Below are positions 1 to 8,386 of a stretch of 64,000 nucleotides of DNA, piece after piece (the first letter of the stretch is position 1; every line of letters begins with the position of its first letter). Source of the stretch: Bacillus sp. FJAT-18017 (GTDB lineage: Bacteria > Bacillota > Bacilli > Bacillales > Cytobacillaceae); the NCBI RefSeq assembly GCF_001278805.1, contig NZ_CP012602.1, positions 2,386,001 to 2,450,000 on the forward strand, read 5' to 3'. Both the position numbers and the translations under genes were made by a program. The notes beneath the pieces are model-generated. The model made no database searches, had not been told where the DNA came from, and saw nothing but the letters and a program-made list of their open reading frames with translations.

Positions 1-1272
1 TTTGCTTCTGAAATCACCGGTGTACCGGCTGAAGATATCAGGGAAACAGCTCGTGAATATGCGGGTTCTAATGGCTCAATGATTGCATATACTCTTGGGA
101 TTACTGAGCATCATTGCGGAGTAAATAATGTATTTGACATTGCCAACCTTGCTCTTTTAACAGGCAATATCGGAAAAGAAGGCACGGGGATTATGCCTTT
201 GCGCGGCCAGAATAATGTTCAGGGTGCCGGAGATATGGGCTGCCTTCCTAACCAGCTTACAGGAGCAATTAGCCTTGCCAATGAAGAATACCGGGCGCGC
301 TATGAGCGTGAATGGGGCATGGCGATCAATCCAATAGCAGGAGATACACAAACACGAACCTTCGATCGGATTGAGAATGGAAGCTTGAAGGCACTTTATG
401 TTATCGGAGAAAATCCGCTGCTGGCGGATGTTCATATGAATCATACTCGAAAACTGCTGGAAAACTTGGAGTTGTTGATTGTTCAGGATATTTTCCTAAC
501 CGAAACAGCACAGATGGCAGATGTAGTCCTTCCCGCTCGTTCCTGGGGAGAGGTGGATGGAACATTTACGAATACAGACAGAAGGATTCAGCGTGTCCGT
601 ACAGCTGTTGAAGCACATCCGAATACGAAGGAAGATTGGCAAATCCTTTGTGAATTGTCCACACTGATGGGCTACCCAATGAGTTATGAAAGCAGTGAAG
701 AAATCTGGAATGAGGTAAGAAAACTGGCATGGGAAATGTATGGCGGGATATCTTATCAGAGGCTTGACGAGAATTACTCTTTGCATTATCCATGCCCGGA
801 CGAAAGCCATCCTGGAACGTTCGTGATGCATGAACGTTTCCACACGGAAGCAGAGAATGTACGTAAGTCGCCGTTTGTTCCTGTTGATTATACTGAACCG
901 CTTGAATTGCCGGATGAGGAGTATCCATTTACACTGACAACCGGCAGGAGGTACGAATCCTATAACACTCATACCCAAACCCGCCACTATGCTCCGGGAG
1001 TTAAAATCAAACAGACCGAGGAAACGGTTGATATCCACCCGTCAGATGCCGAGAAACTCGGCATTGAAAATGGTGACCTGGTCCATGTTAGTTCACGGCG
1101 GGGTGAGTTGACAGTTAAGTGCAAAGTAACCGAACAGGTAGTTCCTGGTCTTGTGTTCATGAGTTTCCACTGGCATGAAACACCGACCAATGTGCTGACA
1201 TTAAATGAATATGACCCAATATCCGGAACAGCGGAATTCAAGGCATGTGCAGTTGCCATCCGCCCGGCTTAG
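1..1272 (+). CDS. Formate dehydrogenase alpha subunit, C-terminal part (5' end outside window)
   Basis: The frame is open from base 1, so the gene starts left of the window and about 424 residues remain. The sequence shows the C-terminal half of a molybdopterin oxidoreductase: a LTGNIGKEGTGI segment, then GQNNVQGAGDMG, a VIGENPLLAD stretch, VVLPARSWGEVDGTFTN, and a final molydopterin dinucleotide-binding domain around LTTGRRYESYNTHTQTR. These match cytoplasmic FdhF/YjgC/YrhE-type formate dehydrogenases, which oxidise formate to CO2 with bis-MGD and Fe-S centres. The N-terminal Fe-S part and the Cys/Sec ligand are not in the window. A strong terminator follows directly, so this is the last gene of its unit. 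Confidence 0.9.
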   Translation, partial: FASEITGVPAEDIRETAREYAGSNGSMIAYTLGITEHHCGVNNVFDIANLALLTGNIGKEGTGIMPLRGQNNVQGAGDMGCLPNQLTGAISLANEEYRARYEREWGMAINPIAGDTQTRTFDRIENGSLKALYVIGENPLLADVHMNHTRKLLENLELLIVQDIFLTETAQMADVVLPARSWGEVDGTFTNTDRRIQRVRTAVEAHPNTKEDWQILCELSTLMGYPMSYESSEEIWNEVRKLAWEMYGGISYQRLDENYSLHYPCPDESHPGTFVMHERFHTEAENVRKSPFVPVDYTEPLELPDEEYPFTLTTGRRYESYNTHTQTRHYAPGVKIKQTEETVDIHPSDAEKLGIENGDLVHVSSRRGELTVKCKVTEQVVPGLVFMSFHWHETPTNVLTLNEYDPISGTAEFKACAVAIRPA

Positions 1273-1280
1273 AAATGAGG

Positions 1281-1314
1281 AAGGAGCAGGCTATTGGGCC
1301 TGCTCCTTTTTCAA
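1281..1314 (+). terminator. Intrinsic terminator after formate dehydrogenase
   Basis: An 11-bp perfect stem (AAGGAGCAGGC / GCCTGCTCCTT) is followed by a run of T. It lies 8 bases after the stop codon. Confidence 0.9.
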
Positions 1315-1434
1315 TATACTCGATTACTGTCATTCATCGTCTTATGAATGACATCTCGCAGCCTCGGTAATCCTGACTTGTCATTAATCTGCTTTTTATG
1401 AATACATCTTGCTTCCTAATATTCTTCCCGTAAA

Positions 1435-2433
1435 TTATGCAAACCTATAGTAAATAAGCAGAAATGTCGAAAGGACGAATATAAAGTTCAGAAATACAAA
1501 TACAACCCGGTCCATAACAGTTTTATGAATTGCAATTGGCGGCTTGTAAAAAGATACACCTTCAATAATGAAGATAATCAAAATAACATGAATCATAAAA
1601 TGTCCCACCAATTCAAGCCAACCGAACAAGGTGGTTGTTAAAACAAAAATGATAGTCAAAACAAAAGCCAGCAGCCTGTTCAATACTCCCACAACAAGGA
1701 GATACCCTACAACAAATTCAATAAATGCGCTTAGGATGATAAACAATTCTGGTGGAAAACCAAAAGTAGGGACTTTGTGCCCAGAAATAATATCAAGAGA
1801 CATTCCCGGGAACACCCATTTTTCAACGGCTACCCAGCAGAGGGAAAGACCTGTACCAAGATACAAGAATGGAAATCCCCACTCTTCCCATTTAGTATTT
1901 CCTATTAATAAAACGAAGATGATAGCAAGATAAAACCCATAATCAAGCATATGGAAAAAGCCGTAATGAGGGGTCAAGTATATAAATAAACCAAGTAAAA
2001 ATAGAGCACCTGCTTTAGTTGCGTAATGGTGTGGAGTGAGAAGCAAGGCGATTGCGATCCAGGAAATAATGGCAATTGCCGTTGATGGAATGATAACTTC
2101 TGGAGCAAAAATTGTTCCAAAAGATACTTGGATTATTAGCGCTACGGCTGTACCATATTTCAGTATTTTCCGTGAATACTTCCTGAAACCTTCAAGATAT
2201 CTGTCAATCCTTGCGAGCGGTTCCCATTTCATAATCCAGGGAAGCAACTGGGGAAGTGCTGCTAAACCAAGAGCGATGATTAAAGAAATGGAAATAAATA
2301 AAGGTGATAATATTTCCTCAATAGGCACCTTTTTAGGTTCAACATCAGTAAACCATTTAACATGGCCGAAAACCAAAATGGGAGTCAGTACTATAACAAG
2401 TCCTATACATGCAGCTGAAATTCTTTTTTTCAT
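1435..2433 (-). CDS. Polytopic membrane protein, DoxX-like
   Basis: 332 residues with about nine to ten hydrophobic segments. The N-terminus has a signal-like first helix followed by FGHVKWF, and a second half contains charged loops such as KWEEWG and VEKWVFPG. I recognise a loose similarity to DoxX-type membrane proteins but no catalytic motif, so the function is open. The ATG at 2433 is preceded on the minus strand by AAGGAGGT at 9 bases, a convincing ribosome site. The gene stands alone, divergent from the LysM-3D gene at 2671. AT-rich intergenic DNA lies between its 3' end and the formate dehydrogenase terminator. Confidence 0.6.
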   Translation of the reverse strand: MKKRISAACIGLVIVLTPILVFGHVKWFTDVEPKKVPIEEILSPLFISISLIIALGLAALPQLLPWIMKWEPLARIDRYLEGFRKYSRKILKYGTAVALIIQVSFGTIFAPEVIIPSTAIAIISWIAIALLLTPHHYATKAGALFLLGLFIYLTPHYGFFHMLDYGFYLAIIFVLLIGNTKWEEWGFPFLYLGTGLSLCWVAVEKWVFPGMSLDIISGHKVPTFGFPPELFIILSAFIEFVVGYLLVVGVLNRLLAFVLTIIFVLTTTLFGWLELVGHFMIHVILIIFIIEGVSFYKPPIAIHKTVMDRVVFVFLNFIFVLSTFLLIYYRFA

Positions 2434-2546
2434 CTCTCTATATACCTCCTTTTCGTTCTTCGTATCTTATACCCACCGGGAGGAATACACATCCTTTTTT
2501 CGCACAAAATCAGTTGAATTAAATAAGAATATTCTGTTAATTAGTC

Positions 2547-2567
2547 ACCGGAATGTAAAGTTCCGGT
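2547..2567. promoter_or_regulatory. Perfect 7-bp inverted repeat between divergent genes
   Basis: ACCGGAA and TTCCGGT flank a 7-base spacer (TGTAAAG). There is no T-tract on either side, so it is not a usual terminator. It lies in the 237-bp divergent region between the DoxX-like gene and the LysM-3D gene and could be an operator or a leader hairpin. No WalR direct repeat with the right spacing was found here. Confidence 0.4.
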
Positions 2568-2670
2568 CATTCTTGTTACTCAATTATCATGTCCCTGTTC
2601 TTTGGATTTTATTTTTTCGTGCTACTATTAGTTTTGTTAGCCAAAAGAACTTTGGGAGGAATGATTGATT

Positions 2671-3441
2671 ATGAAAAAGAAGCTTGGAAGTTTACTAGCG
2701 GCGGCTGCACTCTCTGGAACGATTGGCGTCAATGTACAGGCTGAAGAAATTACAGTACAAAAAGGCGATACCTTATCGGGACTTGCACAAGTACATAATG
2801 CAACAGTTGATGATATCATAGCTTGGAACGGGCTTACATCAGATATGATTTATGCAGGTGAAAGGTTAAACATTCATCCAGAAACAATGTACGTTGTGAA
2901 AAAAGGTGACACTCTTTGGAATATTGCAGAGGAGCATTCTATATCCCTGCAGAAATTAGTAGATTGGAATGATCTGAAAGGGGACTTAATTGTACCCGGA
3001 ATGAAACTATCAATTACAGGTCCAACGACAGGGACAAATGCGATAGCAGCGAAGCAGGAAAAGAAAGTGAATAATGTTAAAGCTGTATCCAAACCAGCTG
3101 TTAAGCAAGTTAAACAAGTCAAAAAGGAAGCAGCAGCGAGTGAAGTAGCAGGAAAACAGCTTGTTGCCACAGCGACCGCTTATACAGCCTACTGTGAAGG
3201 CTGTTCCGGAACAACTGCTACCGGAATCAACTTAAAAAATAATCCAGGTGCAAAAGTGATTGCTGTAGATCCATCCGTGATTCCACTAGGCAGCAAGGTC
3301 TACGTTGAGGGTTATGGCTATGCAGTTGCCGGCGACACAGGCGGCGCTATTAAAGGAAATAAAATTGATGTATTTATACCTTCCAGGGATGCTGCTCTTA
3401 AATGGGGAGTCAAAACGGTGAAGGTCACAATAGTAGAATAA
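2671..3441 (+). CDS. yocH: Cell-wall-binding protein with two LysM domains and a 3D domain (YocH type)
   Basis: About 256 residues. A signal peptide (positive KKK start, hydrophobic core, cut near VQA-EE) is followed by two LysM repeats (VQKGDTLSGLAQVHNATV and VVKKGDTLWNIAEEHSI), a Lys/Val/Ala-rich linker, and a C-terminal 3D domain with TATAYTAYCEGCSG, VIAVDPSVIPLGSKVYVEGYG and GDTGGAIKGNKIDVF. The three conserved Asp residues of the 3D fold are visible. The family is secreted and acts on peptidoglycan, probably as a lytic enzyme. I chose ATG 2671 because GGGAGGA lies 10 bases upstream; a TTG at 2665 is in frame but too close to that site. B. subtilis YocH has the same domain order. Confidence 0.85.
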   Translation: MKKKLGSLLAAAALSGTIGVNVQAEEITVQKGDTLSGLAQVHNATVDDIIAWNGLTSDMIYAGERLNIHPETMYVVKKGDTLWNIAEEHSISLQKLVDWNDLKGDLIVPGMKLSITGPTTGTNAIAAKQEKKVNNVKAVSKPAVKQVKQVKKEAAASEVAGKQLVATATAYTAYCEGCSGTTATGINLKNNPGAKVIAVDPSVIPLGSKVYVEGYGYAVAGDTGGAIKGNKIDVFIPSRDAALKWGVKTVKVTIVE

Positions 3442-3448
3442 TCAAATG

Positions 3449-3470
3449 CCGCCTCAGGGCGGTTTTTTTT
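3449..3470 (+). terminator. Intrinsic terminator after yocH
   Basis: GC-rich stem (CCGCC/GGCGG) with a four-base loop followed by eight T. Confidence 0.85.
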
Positions 3471-3516
3471 GGAAATTATAAATTTCGCGAATGTGGATAA
3501 CTTTTTTTACTGAGTG

Positions 3517-3730
3517 TATCTACGTCTAGCTCCAGCGCCTACGCGTGCGCAAACTTCAGGCCTCCTCCCTACGATAAGTCATGCACGAATGCGCTATCGC
3601 TCTTCGTGATTCCTTTATCTCAGTCGAAGTCCCTCCATTTTGTACGGCATGACCACTAAGGGAAGCTCCTGAGAATAATCATCGCAGGGACAGGCGGTTC
3701 TTTCCTGTCACGAAGGCGCTTCCGCTTTTG
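3517..3730 (-). repeat. Interspersed repeat, copy A (inverted relative to copy B at 39479)
   Basis: Read on the minus strand this begins with AAAAGCGGAAGCGCCTTCGT and ends with CGCTGGAGCTAGACGTAGAT. It shares its ends and most of its interior with the element at 39479-39858, in the opposite orientation. Blocks in common include GCCGTACAAAATGGAGGGAC, AAGGAATCACGAAGAGCG and GACTTATCGTAGGGAGGAGG. It has no coding capacity and fills the space between the yocH terminator and the promoter of the next gene. I know similar motifs as scattered intergenic repeats in Bacillaceae genomes, without an established function. Confidence 0.8.
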
Positions 3731-3761
3731 TTCTTGAAGCATAAACATCTCACCTGAATTT

Positions 3762-3787
3762 GTTTTTAATACATGAGTAGTGGGTAA
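3762..3787 (+). promoter_or_regulatory. Candidate sigma-B promoter
   Basis: GTTTTT, a 14-base spacer and GGGTAA match the sigma-B pattern GTTTAA-N12..15-GGGWAW with two mismatches, both in the -35 box. It lies 34 bases upstream of the Lmo0937-type ORF, a family known to belong to the general stress regulon in Listeria. Confidence 0.55.
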
Positions 3788-3820
3788 ACTACTATTATAA
3801 CAGATGAAAGGAAGATTAAT

Positions 3821-3967
3821 ATGCTCTGGACCATTGTAGGGCTGCTAGTACTCTTCTGGATCGTCGGATTACTATTCGACATCGCTGGCGGTTTAATTCA
3901 TTTACTACTTGTAGCAGCTGTTGTTGTGTTTTTATTCAATATGTTTAAAAACAGGGCAAACCGGTGA
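3821..3967 (+). CDS. Lmo0937-family small membrane peptide
   Basis: 48 residues starting MLWTIVGLLVLFWIVGLLFD, followed by an IAGGLIHLLLVAA core and a basic tail (FKNRANR). Two hydrophobic helices are separated by a short DIAGG turn. This is the pattern of the small Lmo0937 membrane family, which has no defined biochemical role. A ribosome site (AAAGGA) lies about 8 bases before ATG. The sigma-B-like promoter directly upstream supports a stress-induced peptide. A strong hairpin follows the stop codon. Confidence 0.75.
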   Translation: MLWTIVGLLVLFWIVGLLFDIAGGLIHLLLVAAVVVFLFNMFKNRANR

Positions 3968-3980
3968 CTGTTAGTAAAAT

Positions 3981-4023
3981 AAAAGGGCTGCATCCATTTT
4001 AATTTGGATGCAGCCCTTTTTGT
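3981..4023. terminator. Bidirectional terminator
   Basis: AAAAGGGCTGCATCCA pairs with TGGATGCAGCCCTTTT, with T runs on both strands. It serves the small peptide on plus and the MFS-PAS gene on minus. Confidence 0.9.
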
Positions 4024-5511
4024 TTAATCTGTCTCCCTAAACATACCTACATAATTTTTTGTTTTTCCGTTTTCATCCTTAATTGCCCTAATGATCAAAT
4101 ATTCCTGATAAATGTCACCATATTTTCGCTTGTTCCAAATAAGCCCTTCCCAATGACCTTTAATTTTGAGGTCTTCCCACATTCTTTTGTAAAATTCAAT
4201 ATCATGTTCACCAGACTGAAGGACGCTTGGGGTTTTTCCATGTACCTCCTCAATAGTGTATCCGGTAATCCTTGTGAAAGCGGGATTGATTTTTAGGATG
4301 ATTCCATGCGGATCTGTTAATGTAATCCCTTCATTCGTAAGGGAAATAATCTCTTCAGAAACGCGCTGCTTTTCATGACTGATTGTCCACAAAACAAATA
4401 TTAGTGCAGCAAGTGCAAACTGTGACAATACCATAAAACCGAACGTATATTGGTGTGTATACTGATACATCGCACCAACAACAATTGGAGGAAATGTAGC
4501 TCCAAGACCGCCAATTGCTGTAACAACGCCATTTACAATACCTGGCTGTTTATAAAAATGATGCGGCACCAGCTTGAATATTGCTCCACTTCCCAATCCT
4601 GAACAAATCGCTACGACTAAACAGCCAAAAGAAAAAATCGGCAGGGATGGAGTTAAGGATAAAAGGACGCCTGAAAGCATTAGACCTAAGAAACTAATCA
4701 TTAGGATATGCCAGGGATTGAACTTATCAGCGAGCCAGCCTCCGACAACACGGGATACAATACTGGTGAATATAAACAAAGCAGTCCTAAAACCTGCATC
4801 TATCTCAAGCAAGCTAAAGTTCCTAACCATGAAGATTGGCAAGTACATAGTGAAGGTTAGAAATACGCCAAAGGTGATGAAGTAAAAAAAGCTAAGCAGC
4901 CAGAGCCTTTTATTCTTGTATACTTTAAAAAATTGGTCTCTTAAAGGTTCCTCTTCAGTCTTTTCATATTTGTCACCCAAGAGGAAGTTTAGCAATGCTA
5001 AAAATAGTACTAAATAAAGATAAATTTCTACCGTATCTCTCCAGCCAATTTTCGAAGCAAGAACTGGTGCGATAAAGGCAGTCAAAGCAGTACCGATGGT
5101 GCCGACTGCATAAATTCCATTGACCATTCCATGCTTTGTATCCGGAAAATACTTTGGCAAGGATGTTGTTCCCACTGAGAAAACCGCTCCTCCGAAACCT
5201 AGAAACAAGCCAGCGGCGAGCAGGGGAAGCACTGAATTGGAATATTGGACGAGCAATATAGGAACAATCAATATGAAGAAACTGACACTAAACAATATTC
5301 TTGCCCCAAATCTCCCTGTTAAATATCCGGCTGGCAACCTGAATAGAGACCCAAGAAAAACAGGGAGGGCGATAACCCAAGCTGTTTGAGTTGTAGTTAT
5401 GTTTAAATCAACCTCAATAAAGGGCATTAATGAGGCAATAATCACCCACACCATAAATCCGCCGATGAGGCTAGCTGTTTGCAAAACTAATTGCCTTACT
5501 CCCTGATTCAT
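4024..5511 (-). CDS. NarK-type MFS transporter with a C-terminal PAS domain
   Basis: 495 residues. Residues 1-375 form a 12-helix major facilitator with nitrate/nitrite-porter-like features: LPVFLGSLFRLPAGYLTGRFG after helix 2, GFGGAVFSVGTTSLPKYFP in helix 4/loop, and GGLGATFPPIVVGAMY in helix 10-11. From about residue 380 a soluble PAS domain follows (ITLTDPHGIILKINPAF, TRITGYTIEEVHGKTPSVLQ, HWEGLIWNKRKYGDIYQEYL, ending VGMFRETD). Plain NarK proteins are about 400 residues, so the last 115 are an addition. The known part suggests nitrate/nitrite or a similar anion; the PAS part suggests sensing or gating, which is inference. The gene stands alone, with no nar or nas genes nearby. Confidence 0.8.
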   Translation of the reverse strand: MNQGVRQLVLQTASLIGGFMVWVIIASLMPFIEVDLNITTTQTAWVIALPVFLGSLFRLPAGYLTGRFGARILFSVSFFILIVPILLVQYSNSVLPLLAAGLFLGFGGAVFSVGTTSLPKYFPDTKHGMVNGIYAVGTIGTALTAFIAPVLASKIGWRDTVEIYLYLVLFLALLNFLLGDKYEKTEEEPLRDQFFKVYKNKRLWLLSFFYFITFGVFLTFTMYLPIFMVRNFSLLEIDAGFRTALFIFTSIVSRVVGGWLADKFNPWHILMISFLGLMLSGVLLSLTPSLPIFSFGCLVVAICSGLGSGAIFKLVPHHFYKQPGIVNGVVTAIGGLGATFPPIVVGAMYQYTHQYTFGFMVLSQFALAALIFVLWTISHEKQRVSEEIISLTNEGITLTDPHGIILKINPAFTRITGYTIEEVHGKTPSVLQSGEHDIEFYKRMWEDLKIKGHWEGLIWNKRKYGDIYQEYLIIRAIKDENGKTKNYVGMFRETD

Positions 5512-5684
5512 AAAAATCCCCTTTTTTTAACATACAGCACTTGGGAAAGACTGTATTTACTTTTTATAAGCTAACAATAATATAAGTATATTAAATCGGT
5601 GTCCAAAAAACCATTAAGTAAATAGAAATATCCAGTTGCAAGCAGATTAGGATGCCTTAACAAAACACAAAGGAATAGTTTCTC

Positions 5685-5713
5685 TTGGTTTTTTTAAAAG
5701 CTGGATTTATGAT
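5685..5713 (+). promoter_or_regulatory. Candidate sigma-A promoter of the Ktr gene
   Basis: TTGGTT, 17 bases and TATGAT lie about 100 bases upstream of the GTG start. The 5512-5816 gap otherwise holds only AT-rich DNA; I see no c-di-AMP riboswitch in it. Confidence 0.45.
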
Positions 5714-5816
5714 TATAAAGAAATTGAAGGTGGTATACGATTAGGTATCAATCAAGCCTATGAAAACCGAAAGAGAAAAGATTATTAATTGTTTGGCCAC
5801 CAAAGGAGTGATAAAA

Positions 5817-6470
5817 GTGATTAATCAGTACGCTGTAATTGGCTTAGGCAGGTTTGGCATGGGGCTTGCGGAAAGTTTAGTTGAAGCAGGACAAGAAGTG
5901 ATGGGTGTTGATACAAATGCAGAACGGGTTGAGGACGCCCAGGTTTTACTCACTCATGCGGTTATTGCTGATTCCACTGACCCGGACGCACTTAAATCAA
6001 TTGGGATCCGGAACTTCGATACTGTTGTTGTAGCAATCGGAAATGATATTCAGGCGAGTATCCTTAGTGTTCTTCTTTTAAAAGAAGAAGGAGTAAAAAA
6101 GGTTATTGCTAAGGCGATCAATAAGCCACACGGGCAGGTGCTGGAAAAGGTTGGGGCGGACTGGGTGATATTCCCTGAACGTGATATGGGGGAACGGGTA
6201 GCCCATATGCTGCTTTCCCCTAATGTGTTGAACTTTATCGAATTATCCAAGGATTATAGTGTCGAGGAAATGAAAATCCCTGGTTCAATGACCCATAAAA
6301 CATTGAGGGACCTGGACCTCCGCGCAAGATTTAATCTAAGTGTCATTGCAATCAGACATGGAAAGAAAATAAATATATCACCTTCTCCTGATGAAGCCAT
6401 CCTGGAAGGTGATGTCCTTGTCGTAATCGGTGAAAAAAAGGATCTTGAACGATTTGGAAATCTAACTTAA
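5817..6470 (+). CDS. Ktr potassium uptake regulatory subunit (KtrA/KtrC type, RCK protein)
   Basis: 217 residues. The N-terminal Rossmann RCK_N domain opens with AVIGLGRFG (GxGxxG, residues 9-14) and has an acidic end at the second strand (GVDTN). The C-terminal RCK_C domain contains LSVIAIRHGKKINISPSPDEAILEGDVLVVIG, the region that binds c-di-AMP in KtrA/KtrC. The protein forms the cytosolic ring that opens KtrB/KtrD channels in response to ATP/ADP. No channel gene is adjacent, so it resembles orphan KtrC. I chose GTG 5817 because AAAGGAG lies 8 bases upstream and the protein then begins exactly as homologues do; an upstream ATG at 5760 would add 19 unlikely residues. Confidence 0.85.
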   Translation: MINQYAVIGLGRFGMGLAESLVEAGQEVMGVDTNAERVEDAQVLLTHAVIADSTDPDALKSIGIRNFDTVVVAIGNDIQASILSVLLLKEEGVKKVIAKAINKPHGQVLEKVGADWVIFPERDMGERVAHMLLSPNVLNFIELSKDYSVEEMKIPGSMTHKTLRDLDLRARFNLSVIAIRHGKKINISPSPDEAILEGDVLVVIGEKKDLERFGNLT

Positions 6471-6509
6471 AAAGAGGAACGGATGCAAGTTGATCCGTTT
6501 CTCTTTTTG
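6471..6509 (+). terminator. Intrinsic terminator after the Ktr gene
   Basis: A 14-bp stem (AAAGAGGAACGGAT / ATCCGTTTCTCTTT, one G-T pair) followed by T residues. Confidence 0.85.
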
Positions 6510-6681
6510 TTTAAAAAGCCATATTAATATAGAAAGCCTTGCTTAATTAGCCCAAGTTGAGAGGCTCTCAAGCCATACACCGCCAAGCGTGTGTTTAACA
6601 CCTTTTGTCTTCCCATTTCCACTTCCTGTAAGGTAAAATATAGGAAAGAAATATATATTTTTAAAAAAGGGGATTTGCAGG

Positions 6682-7710
6682 GTGATTGATTTAAGAAGCG
6701 ATACTGTAACAAAACCGACAGAAGAAATGAGGCTTGCTTCCTATAGGGCAGAGGTAGGGGATGATGTGTACGGTGAAGACCCGACTGTTAAAAAACTTGA
6801 GGAAACAGCGGCGGAAATGCTTGGCAAGGAAGAAGCCCTGTTTGTGACAAGCGGGACGCAAGGAAATCAGCTGGCAATTTTAGTCCATTGCAAACCAGGG
6901 CAAGAAATCCTCCTTGAGGAGGATTCACATATTTTTTATTATGAGGCGGCTACTGCATCCGCACTTGCTGGAGTGCAAACTAGAACGATTAAGGGGAGCT
7001 TTGGCGCAATGGATCCGGCTCTTGTCGATGCAGCCATCAGGGAGGACGATATTCACTTTCCAGAGACAGGCTTGATTTGCCTCGAGAATACGCACAACAG
7101 AGCAGGAGGATCAGTCCTTTCTTTAGAACATATGGAAGCCATACATACTGTTGGAAAAACAAACCTGGTACCGGTACATATTGATGGAGCAAGGCTCTTT
7201 AATGCGGCAGTGGCACTTGGCGTTCCTATTTCGGATCTTGCCCGCCATTCCGATACATTACAAGTGTGCTTGTCCAAAGGCCTCGGCGCGCCGGTAGGGT
7301 CTTTGCTGGCTGGAAGCAGCGAGTTTATTAGAAAGGCCAGGAAGTGGCGTAAACGCCTTGGGGGAGGTATGCGCCAGGCGGGAGTCATTGCGGCGCCTGG
7401 GTTGATTGCCCTAACACAAATGGTCGATCGACTGGCGGAGGACCATGAAAATGCCAAAGTTCTTGCTGAGGGGATAATGAATATTGCCGGGCTGCGCATT
7501 GCCAATAATGTTAAAACCAATATTGTTGTGACCGATGTCAGCCAAACAGGTTTGGGCGAAAAGGCGTTTGTAGAGAAACTTAAAGAACAAGGGATCCTTA
7601 CTGGGTCGGTAGGCACAGGACTAATCAGGATTGTTACGAATTATGATGTGAGCAAGGACGATATCCAGTCAGCATTGACCGCAATCCAAGCAGTTGTTCG
7701 AGCAAAATAA
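6682..7710 (+). CDS. ltaE: Low-specificity L-threonine aldolase
   Basis: 342 residues, the normal length for the family. It opens with IDLRSDTVTKPTEEMR and has GDDVYGEDPTVKKLE, EALFVTSGTQGNQLA and HIDGARLFNAA; the PLP lysine is K199 in CLSKGLGAPVGS. The enzyme splits L-threonine or L-allo-threonine into glycine and acetaldehyde using pyridoxal phosphate in the cytosol. Start is GTG 6682, with AAAGGGGAT about 9 bases upstream; the first residues match the conserved N-terminus. It may be co-transcribed with the small membrane protein 27 bases downstream, since the first clear terminator comes after that gene. Confidence 0.93.
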   Translation: MIDLRSDTVTKPTEEMRLASYRAEVGDDVYGEDPTVKKLEETAAEMLGKEEALFVTSGTQGNQLAILVHCKPGQEILLEEDSHIFYYEAATASALAGVQTRTIKGSFGAMDPALVDAAIREDDIHFPETGLICLENTHNRAGGSVLSLEHMEAIHTVGKTNLVPVHIDGARLFNAAVALGVPISDLARHSDTLQVCLSKGLGAPVGSLLAGSSEFIRKARKWRKRLGGGMRQAGVIAAPGLIALTQMVDRLAEDHENAKVLAEGIMNIAGLRIANNVKTNIVVTDVSQTGLGEKAFVEKLKEQGILTGSVGTGLIRIVTNYDVSKDDIQSALTAIQAVVRAK

Positions 7711-7737
7711 AAACAATAGATTATAGGGGGATGTCGA

Positions 7738-8346
7738 GTGTTTGCGAATACCGGTGCTGCCGAAGATAAAAATGTTAAAATGGTTGCTTATACTATTATC
7801 CTGTTTATTAGCAGCTTATTTGCTCCATTTGTAATTGTTGCTTCAATACAAAGCATGTTCTTCTATGAAAGGGAATATTGGTTTTTTGAAACTCCCGCAT
7901 CAGCTTATTTGATCTTTATGGCAGGGATGTTTCTAGCTGCAATTGTAATGTCCGCTTATTTGATTTTGAATTGGAAGTGGGAACATAAACGATTGCCTTG
8001 GATTTTAGCTGGAGGGCTTGTTTTATGTATTCCTTTGCTTGCCGCTGGGATTGATCATTATTACTACGCGAATGAAAAAGGTGTTTATTTAAATGAGGCT
8101 GCCGGAGTTGGTACAAAGGAATATGAATGGACTAAATTTACGGCGGTAAAGAAGGTTTATGTTAAAAGCAATCAGGGCCAGGTGAGCCTTGATAATTATA
8201 CCTTTACAACTGAGAGCGGGGAAAAGGTTGTACTGAGAAATTCCAATAAATTTTATGATGCCAAGCCGCGGATTGACGAAATTATTGAAGGACAGGGATT
8301 AAAGGTTTCAGACAACTTCCATAATCCGATTATGGAAAAACAATAA
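7738..8346 (+). CDS. Membrane protein of unknown function, three TM helices plus soluble C-terminal domain
   Basis: 202 residues. Three hydrophobic segments (about 16-38, 57-79 and 88-107) are followed by a roughly 95-residue hydrophilic domain rich in beta-type sequence (VYLNEAAGVGTKEYEW, VYVKSNQGQVSLDNYTFT). I do not recognise the family; the C-terminal part has the look of a PH-like domain as in some bacterial membrane proteins, which is only an impression. GTG 7738 has TAGGGGG 10 bases upstream. It follows threonine aldolase by 27 bases on the same strand and is closed by a terminator. Confidence 0.65.
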   Translation: MFANTGAAEDKNVKMVAYTIILFISSLFAPFVIVASIQSMFFYEREYWFFETPASAYLIFMAGMFLAAIVMSAYLILNWKWEHKRLPWILAGGLVLCIPLLAAGIDHYYYANEKGVYLNEAAGVGTKEYEWTKFTAVKKVYVKSNQGQVSLDNYTFTTESGEKVVLRNSNKFYDAKPRIDEIIEGQGLKVSDNFHNPIMEKQ

Positions 8347-8352
8347 TCAAAA

Positions 8353-8386
8353 GAAGCGCCTTCAAAATGAAGTGCGCTTTTTTCTG
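8353..8386 (+). terminator. Intrinsic terminator
   Basis: AAGCGCCTTCA pairs imperfectly with TGAAGTGCGCTT, followed by T7. It sits between convergent genes and may work in both directions. Confidence 0.75.

Noticed and set aside
496..1038. 180-codon open frame on the minus strand inside the formate dehydrogenase gene
   Set aside because: It lies antisense to strongly conserved coding sequence, has no ribosome site and no recognisable motif.
2500..2660. WalR direct-repeat box upstream of yocH
   Set aside because: TGTTAA and TGTAAA words occur but with the wrong spacing.
2036..2668. 210-codon open frame on the plus strand over the DoxX-like gene
   Set aside because: Composition and hydrophobicity favour the minus-strand gene, which also has a perfect ribosome site; the plus frame has none.
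5512..5816. c-di-AMP (ydaO) riboswitch upstream of the Ktr gene
   Set aside because: Expected for ktrAB leaders, but the characteristic conserved blocks are absent and the leader is short.
7053..7616. 187-codon minus frame over threonine aldolase
   Set aside because: Mirror frame of a clear enzyme gene; no motif or ribosome site.
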